From the NCBI RefSeq assembly GCF_026805325.1, contig NZ_JAPRAT010000020.1, positions 1 through 64,000 of the forward strand: a stretch of 64,000 nucleotides of DNA, given 5' to 3'. The DNA is from Natronobacillus azotifigens (GTDB taxonomy: Bacteria > Bacillota > Bacilli > Bacillales > Amphibacillaceae). The notes below the pieces were generated by a model. It was not told the DNA's origin, did no database searches, and saw only the letters and a list, made by a program, of their open reading frames with translations. Made by a program: the position numbers and the translations under genes. Positions 28,479 to 37,309 of the stretch are shown piece by piece (position 1 is the stretch's first letter; each line of letters begins with the position of its first letter).

Positions 28479-29789
28479 TTGGAAAAAATCATCGTTCGGG
28501 GGGGCAGGCAATTAAACGGTACCGTTAAGGTTGAAGGTGCTAAAAATGCTGTATTGCCTGTTATCGCCGCAAGTGTAATGGCAAGTAAAGGGAAAAGTAA
28601 AATTCATAATGTCCCAGCTTTAGCGGATGTTGTGACCATGAAAGATGTTTTGAGTCATATGAATGCGACGATTCACTTACATCATAATACATTGATTGTT
28701 GACGCAGAAAAACCATTAACTACGGAAGCACCATTTGAATATGTTAGCAAAATGCGAGCGTCTGTACTTGTTTTGGGGCCAATGCTGGCGCGTTATGGCC
28801 ATGCAAAAGTAGCAATGCCAGGAGGATGTGCCATTGGTTCACGACCAATCGATCTGCATTTAAAAGGTTTTGAAGCGATGGGTGCGGAAGTTCATGTTGG
28901 CAATGGTTTTGTAGAAGTATTTGCAGACCAACCTTTACAAGGAGCAAAGGTTTATTTAGATATGCCAAGTGTTGGGGCAACCGAGAATATTATGATGGCA
29001 GCGGCTTTAGCTCATGGAGAAACCGTGATAGAAAATGCAGCAAAGGAACCTGAAATAGTTGATTTAGCGAATTTCTTAAATAAAATGGGCGCAAATGTAA
29101 TTGGTGCCGGTACAGAAATTATTAAAATTATTGGTGTGGAATCATTACACGGTGTTAGTCATTCTATTATTCCTGATCGTATTGAAGCCGGCACATATAT
29201 GATTGCAGCCGCAATTACAGGCGGTAATGTGCTCGTTGAAGGAGCTAAATCCGAACATTTACGTTCGCTAATTTCAAAAATGGAGGAAATGGGTGTTCAA
29301 TTTTTTGAAGAAAAAAATGGATTAAGAGTTATTGGACCTAAAGAATTGCTGCCAACAGATCTTAAAACATTACCGCACCCTGGTTTTCCAACAGATATGC
29401 AATCACAAATGATGGCATTGATGCTCCATGCAAACGGCACTAGTGTGATTACAGAAACTGTTTTTGAAAATCGTTTTATGCATGTGGAAGAATTTCGTCG
29501 TATGAACGCAAAAGTGAAAATCGAAGGACGTAGTGTTATCGTTGAAGGCCCTGTAGCATTAGAAGGTGCTGAAGTGGCTGCGACCGACCTTCGTGCTGGT
29601 GCTGCTTTAATTTTGGCAGGATTAACTGCAGAAGGTTATACGAGAGTATGCGAGCTAAAACATATTGATCGTGGATATGTTGACATTACTGGAAAACTTG
29701 CTAGCTTAGGTGCAGATATTGAACGTACGAAAGGTACGCAAGAAGAAATGATGGTTGCAGAACAAATGGAAAAAATCTCTTCCTTATAA
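28479..29789 (+). CDS. murAA: UDP-GlcNAc 1-carboxyvinyltransferase (MurAA)
   Basis: Main enolpyruvyl transferase of peptidoglycan synthesis. 436 aa. Catalytic Cys117 in [24 protein letters not shown]-terminal [11 protein letters not shown], and [13 protein letters not shown] near the active-site loop. TTG start, placed by AGAGGAG eight bases upstream and by the homologous N-terminus MEKIIVRGG. The second copy is murZ at 9476. Confidence 0.97.
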   Translation: MEKIIVRGGRQLNGTVKVEGAKNAVLPVIAASVMASKGKSKIHNVPALADVVTMKDVLSHMNATIHLHHNTLIVDAEKPLTTEAPFEYVSKMRASVLVLGPMLARYGHAKVAMPGGCAIGSRPIDLHLKGFEAMGAEVHVGNGFVEVFADQPLQGAKVYLDMPSVGATENIMMAAALAHGETVIENAAKEPEIVDLANFLNKMGANVIGAGTEIIKIIGVESLHGVSHSIIPDRIEAGTYMIAAAITGGNVLVEGAKSEHLRSLISKMEEMGVQFFEEKNGLRVIGPKELLPTDLKTLPHPGFPTDMQSQMMALMLHANGTSVITETVFENRFMHVEEFRRMNAKVKIEGRSVIVEGPVALEGAEVAATDLRAGAALILAGLTAEGYTRVCELKHIDRGYVDITGKLASLGADIERTKGTQEEMMVAEQMEKISSL

Positions 29790-29848
29790 TTCAAACGAAA
29801 AAATCACAGGAAATTATCGCTAGATTATAATGAATTTCTTTGATATAC

Positions 29849-29880
29849 AAAAAGCTGCAGAAAGTACTCTGTGGCTTTTT
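29849..29880 (+). terminator. Terminator after murAA
   Basis: AAAAGCTGCAGA / TCTGTGGCTTTTT around AAGTAC. The following 377 bases to spoIID show only a short palindrome ATCGATATCGAT near 30195; a sigma-E promoter for spoIID is expected there but was not placed. Confidence 0.75.
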
Positions 29881-30257
29881 GTGATGTAAAAAATTTTGTG
29901 AAACAAATAGCGTGTATACGTACATATTCTTTAGCCTACGCAAGACTTGTACCGCAACGATACTTACCTACTATTCCTTTTCATAGCACTTTGGTGGGAA
30001 TCAGTGAATGAAAGTATAGCCCCTTTTTCTGATTATGGAGCGTATTCGGAGTATATTACAATATGCTACATATGATAACTGTAAAAAACGTTGAAACATC
30101 TCATGGATTATGACTTCTTTTCTGTTCTATTAAATAAACGACAATCATAAGATGATTTAGTAGAGTGAATTTCACTAGTTTATGGTGTATACATCGATAT
30201 CGATGCAATACCATTACAATCAGTGAAGGTTCCCTTTTTGAATAGAAAGGAGCTTAT

Positions 30258-31307
30258 ATGATGCATCCAACAAAAAAATACAATACCAATCGAAATCATT
30301 GGAAGATGTCGAGCATAACGGTAATTTCGGTACTCCTTTTTACGATACTGGTAATACCGGCACTAGTAGTTCTTCCAAACACATTTCAACAAACAGATCA
30401 ACCCAATCCAAAAGAGGCTTTCCCCATCTATGAACAAGATTATTTGACCAATGAAGATGATCTTGCTGTTCAAGTGTTACGAACTGAATTAGACCGAGTA
30501 GAATCAGTTCCAATAGAGCAATATGTAGTCGGTGTGGTTGCTGCAGAGATGCCTGCTGACTTTGAATTAGAAGCACTAAAAGCCCAAGCCTTAGCGGCAC
30601 GAACGTATGTAGTACAGTATTTGTCTGTTGCAGAAACAAAGGGTGAAGAAGCAACGATAAAAGATACCGTTCAGCATCAGGTGTATCGAAATAACGAAGA
30701 ATTGCAACAACTTTGGGGCAATGAATATCATCAAAAAATAAAAAAAGTGACACAAGCAGTTTTAGAAACAAGAGGTGAAATTTTAACTTATCAGAATCAA
30801 CCAATTACGCCTGCCTTTTTTTCCACAAGTAATGGCTACACAGAAAATTCAGAAGACTATTGGGAAAATGAATTACCATATCTTAAAAGCGTTTCTAGTC
30901 CTTGGGATCAAGCGTCTCCACGATTTCTTGATCAAAAAATTATCCCGATTGATCAAGTGGAAGAAGCATTAGATATTAATTGGAATCATGCCAATAACAA
31001 CATATCAACAACGAGAACAGAGTCTAATCGAATTAAAACCATTGAATTAGCTGGAAAAACCTTTACAGGTCGACAAATACGAGAAGCTCTAGAGTTACGG
31101 TCGACAGATTTTACATTAGAACAAAAAGATAATCACCTTATTTTCACTACTAAAGGTTATGGCCATGGTGTTGGAATGAGTCAATATGGAGCAAACGGTA
31201 TGGCACAAGAAGGTAATGATTATCGAGAAATTGTTTATCATTATTATCAAGGTGTTGAAATAGATACCATCGCTGATGCAACGCCAAAACTACTTGTTCA
31301 GAACTAA
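30258..31307 (+). CDS. spoIID: Stage II sporulation protein D
   Basis: Mother-cell membrane-anchored lytic transglycosylase that cuts peptidoglycan during engulfment with SpoIIP and SpoIIM. 349 aa. One N-terminal membrane segment (about 17-40, ITVISVLLFTILVIPALVV); the SpoIID domain includes VVGVVAAEMPADFELEALKAQALAARTY, FFSTSNGYTENSEDYW and the C-terminal GYGHGVGMSQYGANGMA. ATG 30258 is kept; ATG 30261, one codon on, has the better spacing from AAAGGAG. Followed by spoIIQ, as in B. subtilis. Confidence 0.95.
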   Translation: MMHPTKKYNTNRNHWKMSSITVISVLLFTILVIPALVVLPNTFQQTDQPNPKEAFPIYEQDYLTNEDDLAVQVLRTELDRVESVPIEQYVVGVVAAEMPADFELEALKAQALAARTYVVQYLSVAETKGEEATIKDTVQHQVYRNNEELQQLWGNEYHQKIKKVTQAVLETRGEILTYQNQPITPAFFSTSNGYTENSEDYWENELPYLKSVSSPWDQASPRFLDQKIIPIDQVEEALDINWNHANNNISTTRTESNRIKTIELAGKTFTGRQIREALELRSTDFTLEQKDNHLIFTTKGYGHGVGMSQYGANGMAQEGNDYREIVYHYYQGVEIDTIADATPKLLVQN

Positions 31308-31388
31308 AACGAACGAAAAATAAAAAAATACGGGTGTGATGTATATAATTTCCTCTTTCAGATCAGAATGGTTGCTGAGGTGATGAAA

Positions 31389-32210
31389 ATGAAAGAGGAA
31401 CACAATAACGTTTCAAAAAATAAGTGGAAACGAATTATTGAGAAGAAAGGTTTTTTCCCAGCAGTGTACTTAACTGTAGCGGCTATACTGCTAACAGGAG
31501 TTCTGTGGTATCAAAATTTAGATAATCGAATTCCTGAAACACAAACGGAACAGTCAGATGATCTAGGCAATGATGCAGTTCGAGGTGAATATCCATTTGA
31601 TTTCAATCAAGACTCAGATCCAGTTGTCAGTCAAGCAGAGACAGTCAGACTCCCTGTAGCAGAAGGAAGCCAATCCCAAATTGTTACGAAATTCTATGAT
31701 TTTGAGAAAGATTCAGAAGATCAAGAAAAAGCACTCGTTCTATACAACAATAAATACTATCAAAGTCAAGGTATAGACATTGCAGCATCTTCTGAAGATC
31801 CGATGTCCGTTGTTGCGGCATTAAGTGGTCGTGTCGTAGAACTGAGAGAAGACCCGCTGTTAGGATTTGTTATTCAAATGGAACATGATCATGGGGTTTC
31901 GACGTACTATGCGAGCTTAACGGATGTTCAAGTAGAAGAAGGTCAAGAAGTAGCTCAAGGAGAGGTATTGGCTACTGCAGGACAAAATGTTTATGGTCAA
32001 GCAAGTGGAACGCATGTTCATTTTGAAATTCGTAAAGAAGGAACGCCTGTAAATCCAGAAGTATACTTTGATCAACCAATTACAGAAGTGCGATTGCCAG
32101 ATGCTGAAGATGAAGATGAAGATCATAATAATGATTCGGATGAGAATGAAGCAAGTGCGCAAAACGAAACCGAAGAACTTCAATCCACAAGAGCAACAAC
32201 AAACACTTAA
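31389..32210 (+). CDS. spoIIQ: Stage II sporulation protein Q
   Basis: Forespore membrane protein that pairs with SpoIIIAH to form the channel linking forespore and mother cell. 273 aa. Membrane segment about residues 22-42 (FPAVYLTVAAILLTGVLWYQN), degenerate LytM/M23 domain about 90-225, and an acidic tail. The first zinc histidine is missing (QGIDIAAS where active M23 enzymes have HxGxD) while HVHFEIR is kept, as in B. subtilis SpoIIQ, so it is structural. ATG 31389 is chosen: AGGTGATG precedes it. Confidence 0.95.
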   Translation: MKEEHNNVSKNKWKRIIEKKGFFPAVYLTVAAILLTGVLWYQNLDNRIPETQTEQSDDLGNDAVRGEYPFDFNQDSDPVVSQAETVRLPVAEGSQSQIVTKFYDFEKDSEDQEKALVLYNNKYYQSQGIDIAASSEDPMSVVAALSGRVVELREDPLLGFVIQMEHDHGVSTYYASLTDVQVEEGQEVAQGEVLATAGQNVYGQASGTHVHFEIRKEGTPVNPEVYFDQPITEVRLPDAEDEDEDHNNDSDENEASAQNETEELQSTRATTNT

Positions 32211-32212
32211 AC

Positions 32213-32250
32213 AAAAGACCTAGGATCTAATACAGATCCTAGGTCTTTTA
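32213..32250 (+). terminator. Terminator after spoIIQ
   Basis: AAAAGACCTAGGATCT / AGATCCTAGGTCTTTT with an AATAC loop, a 16-bp perfect stem. Confidence 0.92.
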
Positions 32251-32276
32251 CTACATAGGAGAGAATAAAATTTTCA

Positions 32277-32330
32277 AAGGATCAAGGTTTTACAGTCATC
32301 CTTCAGGGTTGACAATCAGTGGGGAGTACT
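32277..32330 (+). repeat. bcr1-like right-half fragment
   Basis: GTCATCCTTCAGGGTTGACAATCAGTGGGGAGTAC matches, with changes, the segment before and at the right hairpin of complete copies; ends are lost. (Written here as positions 32294-32328; key blocks are CATCCTT and CAATCAGTGGGG.). Confidence 0.5.
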
Positions 32331-32509
32331 TTACTAAATTCAATTCTATATAAACGGTAGGGAATAATAGTCGTTCCTAGTAAGTGTTCACTGTCAAACA
32401 TCTCATTATTCATATAGTCTTGCTTTCTTCATTGTATTTAAAAGGATCGGGTGTTTTCCCAGTTTATTTTATCAATAAAAGAAAATCCTACTTTCTTAAA
32501 CTATTTATC

Positions 32510-32665
32510 CCGGAGCAACCGTCTGTAAGCCTCCCACTTCCAAACAACAAGAATATCCAGTTGTTTACTTTAAGAGTAACGGAAGCTAACACCCACAACA
32601 TGTAAACCCTTCAAGTAAAATCCAGTCTGACAATGAGAAAATTACCAAAAAAATCGACAGAGGTT
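32510..32665 (+). mobile_element. bcr1-like element, degenerate full-length copy
   Basis: Left target TTTATC at 32504-32509, then CCGGAGCAACCGTCTGTAAG, a left hairpin (AACAAC/GTTGTT, GTAACGGA) and increasingly eroded right part (CTGACAATGAG, GAGGTTGAA). No matching right target. It lies about 185 bases upstream of the AimR-like gene. Confidence 0.65.
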
Positions 32666-32692
32666 GAAAAAACAACAGAAAATTGTAAGATT

Positions 32693-32727
32693 AACTAGGA
32701 AAATTTATTGCAGTTTTCCTAGTTTTA
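32693..32727 (+). terminator. Hairpin before the AimR-like gene
   Basis: AACTAGGAAAA / TTTTCCTAGTT with a 10-base loop followed by TTAATT. It could end upstream read-through or act as an attenuator of the following gene. Confidence 0.55.
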
Positions 32728-32848
32728 ATTCAAAAGAGCACTAAAAATGAAGAAATTTGTCGAACGATAATTGTTTTTAGGTGTTTGCAATTTAATGGAA
32801 ATGTGTAATAATAAAGCTGTACCTATCTTAATGCAAAGGGGGGAGCCG

Positions 32849-33865
32849 ATGAAAGTTAATTCTTTTCGAAAAGGTGAAGAAGGTTATGGAAAACAATTAA
32901 AATTACATCAATATGTTAATTCACTAGGTAAACTTTACGATGAAGAAACGCTTATTAATAAAATGTGTGAATTTTGTTTGCAAACAACGGATCAAGATGA
33001 TATGCGGGTTGGATTAGAATATTTGTATATGAATGGTTGTTACGATGCTTTATCACAATTAATTGAAAGAAATAAACAGCATACAAATAAAGAGAATAAT
33101 GCTTGGGCACATTTGTATGAATTAACATTGGCAAAACAAAAACGCACGATTCCCCATCATAAAATATTAGAACAAGTTATGGAAATAAAAACGTATGACC
33201 CAGGATTACGATGTATAATAGAATATTTAATGCTTTCTATTCATTTTGATCTATTTGAGTATGAAAGATTGGCGTATGCATTAGATAGTATTCAATTATT
33301 ATTGCAAAGAATAGATAACCCATTGCTTGTATCGTTATTAAAAGCTAGATTGGATGCTGCATTGTTCATCTATTATTGGAAACGAAATGAAATGATCTTG
33401 GCACGTAAATACGGATTTCGTATCATTAACGAAACAACAAATAATACGCTTAAAGCAAACTTGAATATAAACCTAAGCTTAACCTATATCTTTGATGATT
33501 TTGAAAATAGCTATTATCATCTAGAACAAGCAAAACAAATAGCAGAAGAGAAGAAATTAACTCGTTTAATTTCGATTATCGAAAATCACAATATCCCTTT
33601 TATTTATGCTCATTTCAATCGACCAGATGGTATTTCAACGAATGTTATTAGTGAAGAAGCGCATCTGGAGATCGCAAAAGGGAATTTCCCGAAAGCACAA
33701 CGTTTACTGAGTGAAATTACTGAAGTTACTCCTTTTATTAATTATTACTTAGGACGAGCTCATCAAGATCGCCGTTTGCTATTTCAGTCTTATAATGAAT
33801 TTATTGAACAGCGTAGCGATCATTTTTTTGCTCGCCTGCCTTTACAAGCATTACAAAAGCTGTAA
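32849..33865 (+). CDS. AimR-like TPR peptide-receptor candidate
   Basis: 338-aa, all-helical cytoplasmic protein with TPR-like helix pairs and no signal peptide. The C-terminal part resembles the arbitrium receptor AimR of phage SPbeta as I recall it: AHLEIAKGNFPKAQRLL, YYLGRAHQDRRLLFQSYNEF and the end SDHFFARLPLQALQKL line up with AimR's AHCFINFNENSKAKEVL, YYLKGRLEQNKACFYSSIEYF and NDKFLIRLPLLELQKM. The alignment seems to start after AimR's N-terminal helix-turn-helix, which is not evident here, so the protein may act on a protein partner rather than DNA. ATG 32849 is chosen because AAAGGGGGGAG precedes it. A repeat-peptide precursor follows after 40 bases. A generic TPR protein remains possible. 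Confidence 0.65.
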   Translation: MKVNSFRKGEEGYGKQLKLHQYVNSLGKLYDEETLINKMCEFCLQTTDQDDMRVGLEYLYMNGCYDALSQLIERNKQHTNKENNAWAHLYELTLAKQKRTIPHHKILEQVMEIKTYDPGLRCIIEYLMLSIHFDLFEYERLAYALDSIQLLLQRIDNPLLVSLLKARLDAALFIYYWKRNEMILARKYGFRIINETTNNTLKANLNINLSLTYIFDDFENSYYHLEQAKQIAEEKKLTRLISIIENHNIPFIYAHFNRPDGISTNVISEEAHLEIAKGNFPKAQRLLSEITEVTPFINYYLGRAHQDRRLLFQSYNEFIEQRSDHFFARLPLQALQKL

Positions 33866-33905
33866 CTTTAGTTTTTTTTAATAGTGTAAGGAGGAGGTGA
33901 AAAGA

Positions 33906-34340
33906 ATGAAAAAAGGTTTACTGGCACTAGTCCTTGTTTTTCTTTTGATTTCTGCAATTCCTAGTCATCTAGAAGCAACTTCTTCCACTGATAAAACAAT
34001 TGTCCTACAGCAACGCGATCCAGGCCATGGAGACATGTTTGGTTTATCCGACCCAGAACATGGAGACATGTTTGGTTTATCCGACCCAGAACATGGAGAC
34101 ATGTTTGGTTTGTCTGACCCAGAACATGGGGATATGTTTGGTTTATCCGACCCAGGTCATGGAGACATGTTTGGCTTATCTGACCCAGGCCATGGAGACA
34201 TGTTTGGTTTGTCTGACCCAGAACATGGGGATATGTTTGGTTTATCCGATCCAGGCCACGGAGACATGTTTGGCTTATCCGATCCAGGTCATGGAGACAT
34301 GTTTGGCACGTCAGCCCCAGATGACGATGATGCTTCTTAG
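33906..34340 (+). CDS. Secreted tandem-repeat peptide precursor (candidate pheromone)
   Basis: 144 aa. Signal peptide MKKGLLALVLVFLLISAIPS with likely cleavage near LEA-TSS, a short spacer, then nine consecutive 11-residue repeats of DP(G/E)HGDMFGLS (last copy ends FGTS), and an acidic tail APDDDDAS. No cysteine, no anchor. ATG 33906 lies nine bases after GGAGG; a GTG at 33897 overlaps the site. The gene follows the AimR-like receptor on the same strand, the usual receptor-then-propeptide layout of Rap-Phr, NprR-NprX and AimR-AimP. I infer a multi-copy pro-pheromone processed by exported proteases; a repetitive surface or spore-coat-like protein is the main alternative. Confidence 0.8.
   Translation: MKKGLLALVLVFLLISAIPSHLEATSSTDKTIVLQQRDPGHGDMFGLSDPEHGDMFGLSDPEHGDMFGLSDPEHGDMFGLSDPGHGDMFGLSDPGHGDMFGLSDPEHGDMFGLSDPGHGDMFGLSDPGHGDMFGTSAPDDDDAS
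34017..34313 (+). repeat. Nine 33-bp coding repeats
   Basis: 297 bp made of nine in-frame 33-bp units encoding DP(G/E)HGDMFGLS. Most differences between units are synonymous (GACCCA/GATCCA, GGAGAC/GGGGAT, TTATCC/TTGTCT), the only replacements being G/E at position 3 and L to T in the last copy. This indicates duplication followed by selection on the peptide. Confidence 0.95.
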
Positions 34341-34365
34341 AGATCTCCGAACATAATATTTTTTA

Positions 34366-34410
34366 AAAAGGTTGTTTACTTGTCTATGTGACGAGTGGAC
34401 AGCCTTTTTC
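34366..34410 (+). terminator. Terminator after the peptide gene
   Basis: AAAAAGG ... CCTTTTT with an extended inner stem TTACTTGTC / GACGAGTGG using G-U pairs. The remaining 245 bases to spoIIID show nothing else clear; the spoIIID promoter should lie there. Confidence 0.7.
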
Positions 34411-34657
34411 TCTTCTAACCAGTGTAATCGTTCGAATAATGCATGCTTCAACTTTTTCTGATTATCAGCCTTAAATAAGGACAATTAATCATATTCAAAC
34501 GTTCTCACTAATAAACTGATACAAACCAAACAAGAAGGTCTAAGGGATCATAAGCATGTAAAAAACGTCCATTGTCTAAAGATAGCTTTATCAAAATATC
34601 AATACATCACCTTATTCCACTAACACCTTGGACAGACAACAAGAGGAGGCTAGTGAT

Positions 34658-34933
34658 GTGCATGATTATATTAAAGAAAGAACGATTCGGATTGGCGAAT
34701 ATATTGTCGATACGAAAAAGACTGTACGTGTAATTGCAAAAGAGTTTGGTGTATCGAAGAGCACCGTCCATAAAGATTTAACAGAACGCTTACCAGAATT
34801 GAATCCTGATTTAGCAAATGAAGTAAAATTAGTTTTAGATCACCATAAGGCGATCAGGCATTTACGAGGAGGTGAAGCGACAAAGCTAAAGTATCAACAA
34901 ACCAATTCTGCGATAGAGGCTGTAGAACAATGA
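34658..34933 (+). CDS. spoIIID: Sporulation transcription regulator SpoIIID
   Basis: Mother-cell DNA-binding protein that modulates sigma-E genes and leads to sigma-K. 91 aa. Helix-turn-helix TVRVIAKEFGVSKSTVHKDLTERLP, C-terminal basic HHKAIRHLRGGEATKLKY needed for DNA contact. The start is GTG 34658 (VHDYIKERT), which matches B. subtilis MHDYIKERT and has GAGGAGG eight bases upstream; the frame extends upstream without support. Followed by mbl, as in B. subtilis. Confidence 0.97.
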   Translation: MHDYIKERTIRIGEYIVDTKKTVRVIAKEFGVSKSTVHKDLTERLPELNPDLANEVKLVLDHHKAIRHLRGGEATKLKYQQTNSAIEAVEQ

Positions 34934-35197
34934 TTAACCTGATTGATCCTCCTAATCATACATGGAATAAATTCCGCAATTATCCTATGATGAAGAATCG
35001 TTTTTTTAAAAAAGATAACAACTTCCCTGTATAAAAACAAAGCCATATATTGATCCTAAATATATTGATCACAATTTCCCACTATAAGCATAAAGAATTA
35101 CAAAATAAACTAACGAATCTTGTCTCTTTGTGGTATCATATATTATTAGAAGTGTTGTGCTTATTACGGAAGTTATTTAGTAGGGAGGATCGTAAAC

Positions 35198-36199
35198 ATG
35201 TTTTCTAGAGATATTGGAATAGACCTTGGAACGGCTAATGTATTAATTCATGTAAAAGGAAAAGGTGTCGTCCTAAATGAGCCATCTGTTGTTGCGATGG
35301 ATCGCACGACTGGTCGCGTGTTGGAAGTTGGAGAAGAAGCTCGAAGAATGGTTGGACGTACACCAGGTAATATTGAAGCAATTCGTCCCTTAAAAGATGG
35401 CGTTATCGCTGATTTTGATGTGACAGAAGCAATGTTAAAATATTTTATCAATAAAATTAATGTAAAAGGTCTCTTATCAAAGCCGCGTATGTTAATTTGT
35501 TGCCCAACGAACATTACAAAAGTAGAGCAAAAAGCAATCAAAGAAGCTGCTGAGAAATCAGGCGGAAAAAAAGTCTATCTAGAAGAAGAACCAAAAGTAG
35601 CAGCAATCGGAGCGGGTATGGATATTTTTCAACCAAGTGGTAATATGGTTGTCGATATCGGTGGTGGAACGACAGATGTTGCAGTCCTTTCTATGGGTGA
35701 CATCGTTACGGCACAATCAATTAAAATGGCCGGTGACAAGTTTGACGCGGAGATTTTAAATTATGTGAAGCGTCGTTATAAACTATTGATTGGCGAACGT
35801 ACTGCAGAAGATATTAAAGTGCATGTTGCGACTGTTTTTCCAGGTTCTCGTAATGAATCGATCGATATTCGAGGTCGTGACATGGTAAGTGGATTACCAA
35901 GAACCATCACGATTAGTTCTGGAGAGATTGAAGAAGCTTTACGTGAGTCCGTTGCAGTTATCACACAAGCTGCAAAGAATGTTTTAGAAAAAACTCCCCC
36001 TGAACTATCAGCCGATATTATTGATCGCGGCGTGATTTTAACAGGTGGTGGAGCGTTATTACATGGCATGGACCAATTGCTTTCTGAAGAATTGAAAGTA
36101 CCTGTTTTCTTAGCAGAGGAACCAATGCATTGTGTCGCAAAAGGCACAGGAATTATGCTTGAAAATATAGATAAAATAGAAAGACGTAAAATCGTCTAA
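35198..36199 (+). CDS. mbl: MreB-like cell-shape protein Mbl
   Basis: Actin-family filament protein that guides lateral wall synthesis. 333 aa. Phosphate-1 loop DIGIDLGTANVLIHVKGKG, phosphate-2 VVDIGGGTTDVAVLS, adenosine motif LTGGGALLHGMDQ. Assigned to Mbl rather than MreB by its place between spoIIID and flhO. AGGGAGGA precedes the ATG. A terminator follows at 36267. Confidence 0.96.
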   Translation: MFSRDIGIDLGTANVLIHVKGKGVVLNEPSVVAMDRTTGRVLEVGEEARRMVGRTPGNIEAIRPLKDGVIADFDVTEAMLKYFINKINVKGLLSKPRMLICCPTNITKVEQKAIKEAAEKSGGKKVYLEEEPKVAAIGAGMDIFQPSGNMVVDIGGGTTDVAVLSMGDIVTAQSIKMAGDKFDAEILNYVKRRYKLLIGERTAEDIKVHVATVFPGSRNESIDIRGRDMVSGLPRTITISSGEIEEALRESVAVITQAAKNVLEKTPPELSADIIDRGVILTGGGALLHGMDQLLSEELKVPVFLAEEPMHCVAKGTGIMLENIDKIERRKIV

Positions 36200-36266
36200 C
36201 GGAAATAACCATGTTATGACAAAAATACTTATGTCGGGATGAGTAAAAAGCCCTTTTTTTCAGTAA

Positions 36267-36312
36267 AGCGTCTGATTTTCGTAGAAAAATGCGGATATCA
36301 GACGTTTTATGT
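36267..36312 (+). terminator. Terminator after mbl
   Basis: AGCGTCTGAT / ATCAGACGTTTT enclosing a 20-base loop region. Confidence 0.7.
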
Positions 36313-36406
36313 GCTAAAATAGGGTTAACTTTTTATTTTGAACGTTTTTTAAATTTATTATTCAACGATCAGTAAAGGTGAACAGTAGAAGAGAGGAAGA
36401 TCTGAC

Positions 36407-37231
36407 GTGTTAAGAGGATACTATACTGCTGCAAGCGGGATGATGGCTCAACAGCGTAGACAAGATACTTTATCAAACAATATAGCAAATGCCCAAACAC
36501 CTGGATATAAACAAGATCAGGCAACGATTCGAGCTTTCCCTGAGCTGTTGCTTCAACGAATGGATGGTACAACACTACCTACTACTCGTAATTTCCGTTT
36601 GCGTAATGGACAAAACATCGGTTCTATCAATACCGGTGCATATGTGCAAGAAACCATTCCTGATTTTGCCCAAGGTGGTTTACGCGAAACGGGTATGACA
36701 ACAGATATGGCGCTCGTTAATGGTATGCTTCCAGACGCAGATGGTGGACTCTTTTTTGTTGTGCAAAATGCTGACGGAGAAGAAAGATATACACGAAATG
36801 GGAACTTTACTGTAGATGGACAAGGCTTTTTAACGACAAACCAAGGCTATTATGTACGTAATCAAGCAGGAGAGCCTATCTTCACAGATGGACAAGCATT
36901 TACAATGACCGACGACGGAGTTATTCAAGTGGGCGATCAACAAATTCCACTTGCTGTAAGCTATACAGCAAACACGAATGACTTAATTAAAGATGGTCAA
37001 GATCTTTTTGCGTTAACAGGCGAAGATGGTGAAATGGTTGATGCACGAGCGATGGATAATCTATCGTTTGCTGTCCAACAAAGACATTTAGAAAATTCAA
37101 ATGTTGATACTGTTCAAACGATGACAGAAATGATGCAAGCTTATCGTTTATATGAAACCAACCAAAGAGTGCTTCAAGCATATGATCAAAGTATGGATCA
37201 TGCGGTAAATCGAATTGCTAGATTAACATAA
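36407..37231 (+). CDS. flhO: Flagellar hook-basal body protein FlhO
   Basis: Distal/proximal rod-type flagellar protein of the FlgF/FlgG family. 274 aa. N-terminal rod signature MLRGYYTAASGMMAQQRRQDTLSNNIANAQTPGYK and C-terminal LENSNVDTVQTMTEMMQAYRLYETNQRVLQAYD form the coiled-coil ends typical of axial proteins. GTG start with GAGAGGAAG upstream. Followed by paralogous flhP; the pair after mbl is as in B. subtilis. Its presence implies a motile organism. Confidence 0.95.
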   Translation: MLRGYYTAASGMMAQQRRQDTLSNNIANAQTPGYKQDQATIRAFPELLLQRMDGTTLPTTRNFRLRNGQNIGSINTGAYVQETIPDFAQGGLRETGMTTDMALVNGMLPDADGGLFFVVQNADGEERYTRNGNFTVDGQGFLTTNQGYYVRNQAGEPIFTDGQAFTMTDDGVIQVGDQQIPLAVSYTANTNDLIKDGQDLFALTGEDGEMVDARAMDNLSFAVQQRHLENSNVDTVQTMTEMMQAYRLYETNQRVLQAYDQSMDHAVNRIARLT

Positions 37232-37309
37232 GTGATAAAAGTAGAATGTTACTTTTGTCTTAAGAACTTGATCAAAAAGTTTTTTTGAAAAGTAGTGGAG
37301 GAATATATA

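Noticed and set aside
32384..32605. 73-aa ORF between spoIIQ and the AimR-like gene
   Set aside because: Runs through a degenerate bcr1-like element; not protein-like.
32849..34340. Prophage arbitrium module
   Set aside because: No integrase, repressor, AimX-like or other phage genes lie nearby; flanking genes are core sporulation genes.
34000..34356. 118-aa ORF in the alternate frame of the repeat peptide gene
   Set aside because: Its regularity is explained by the 33-bp repeat; it lacks a signal peptide and a ribosome-binding site, whereas the chosen frame has both.
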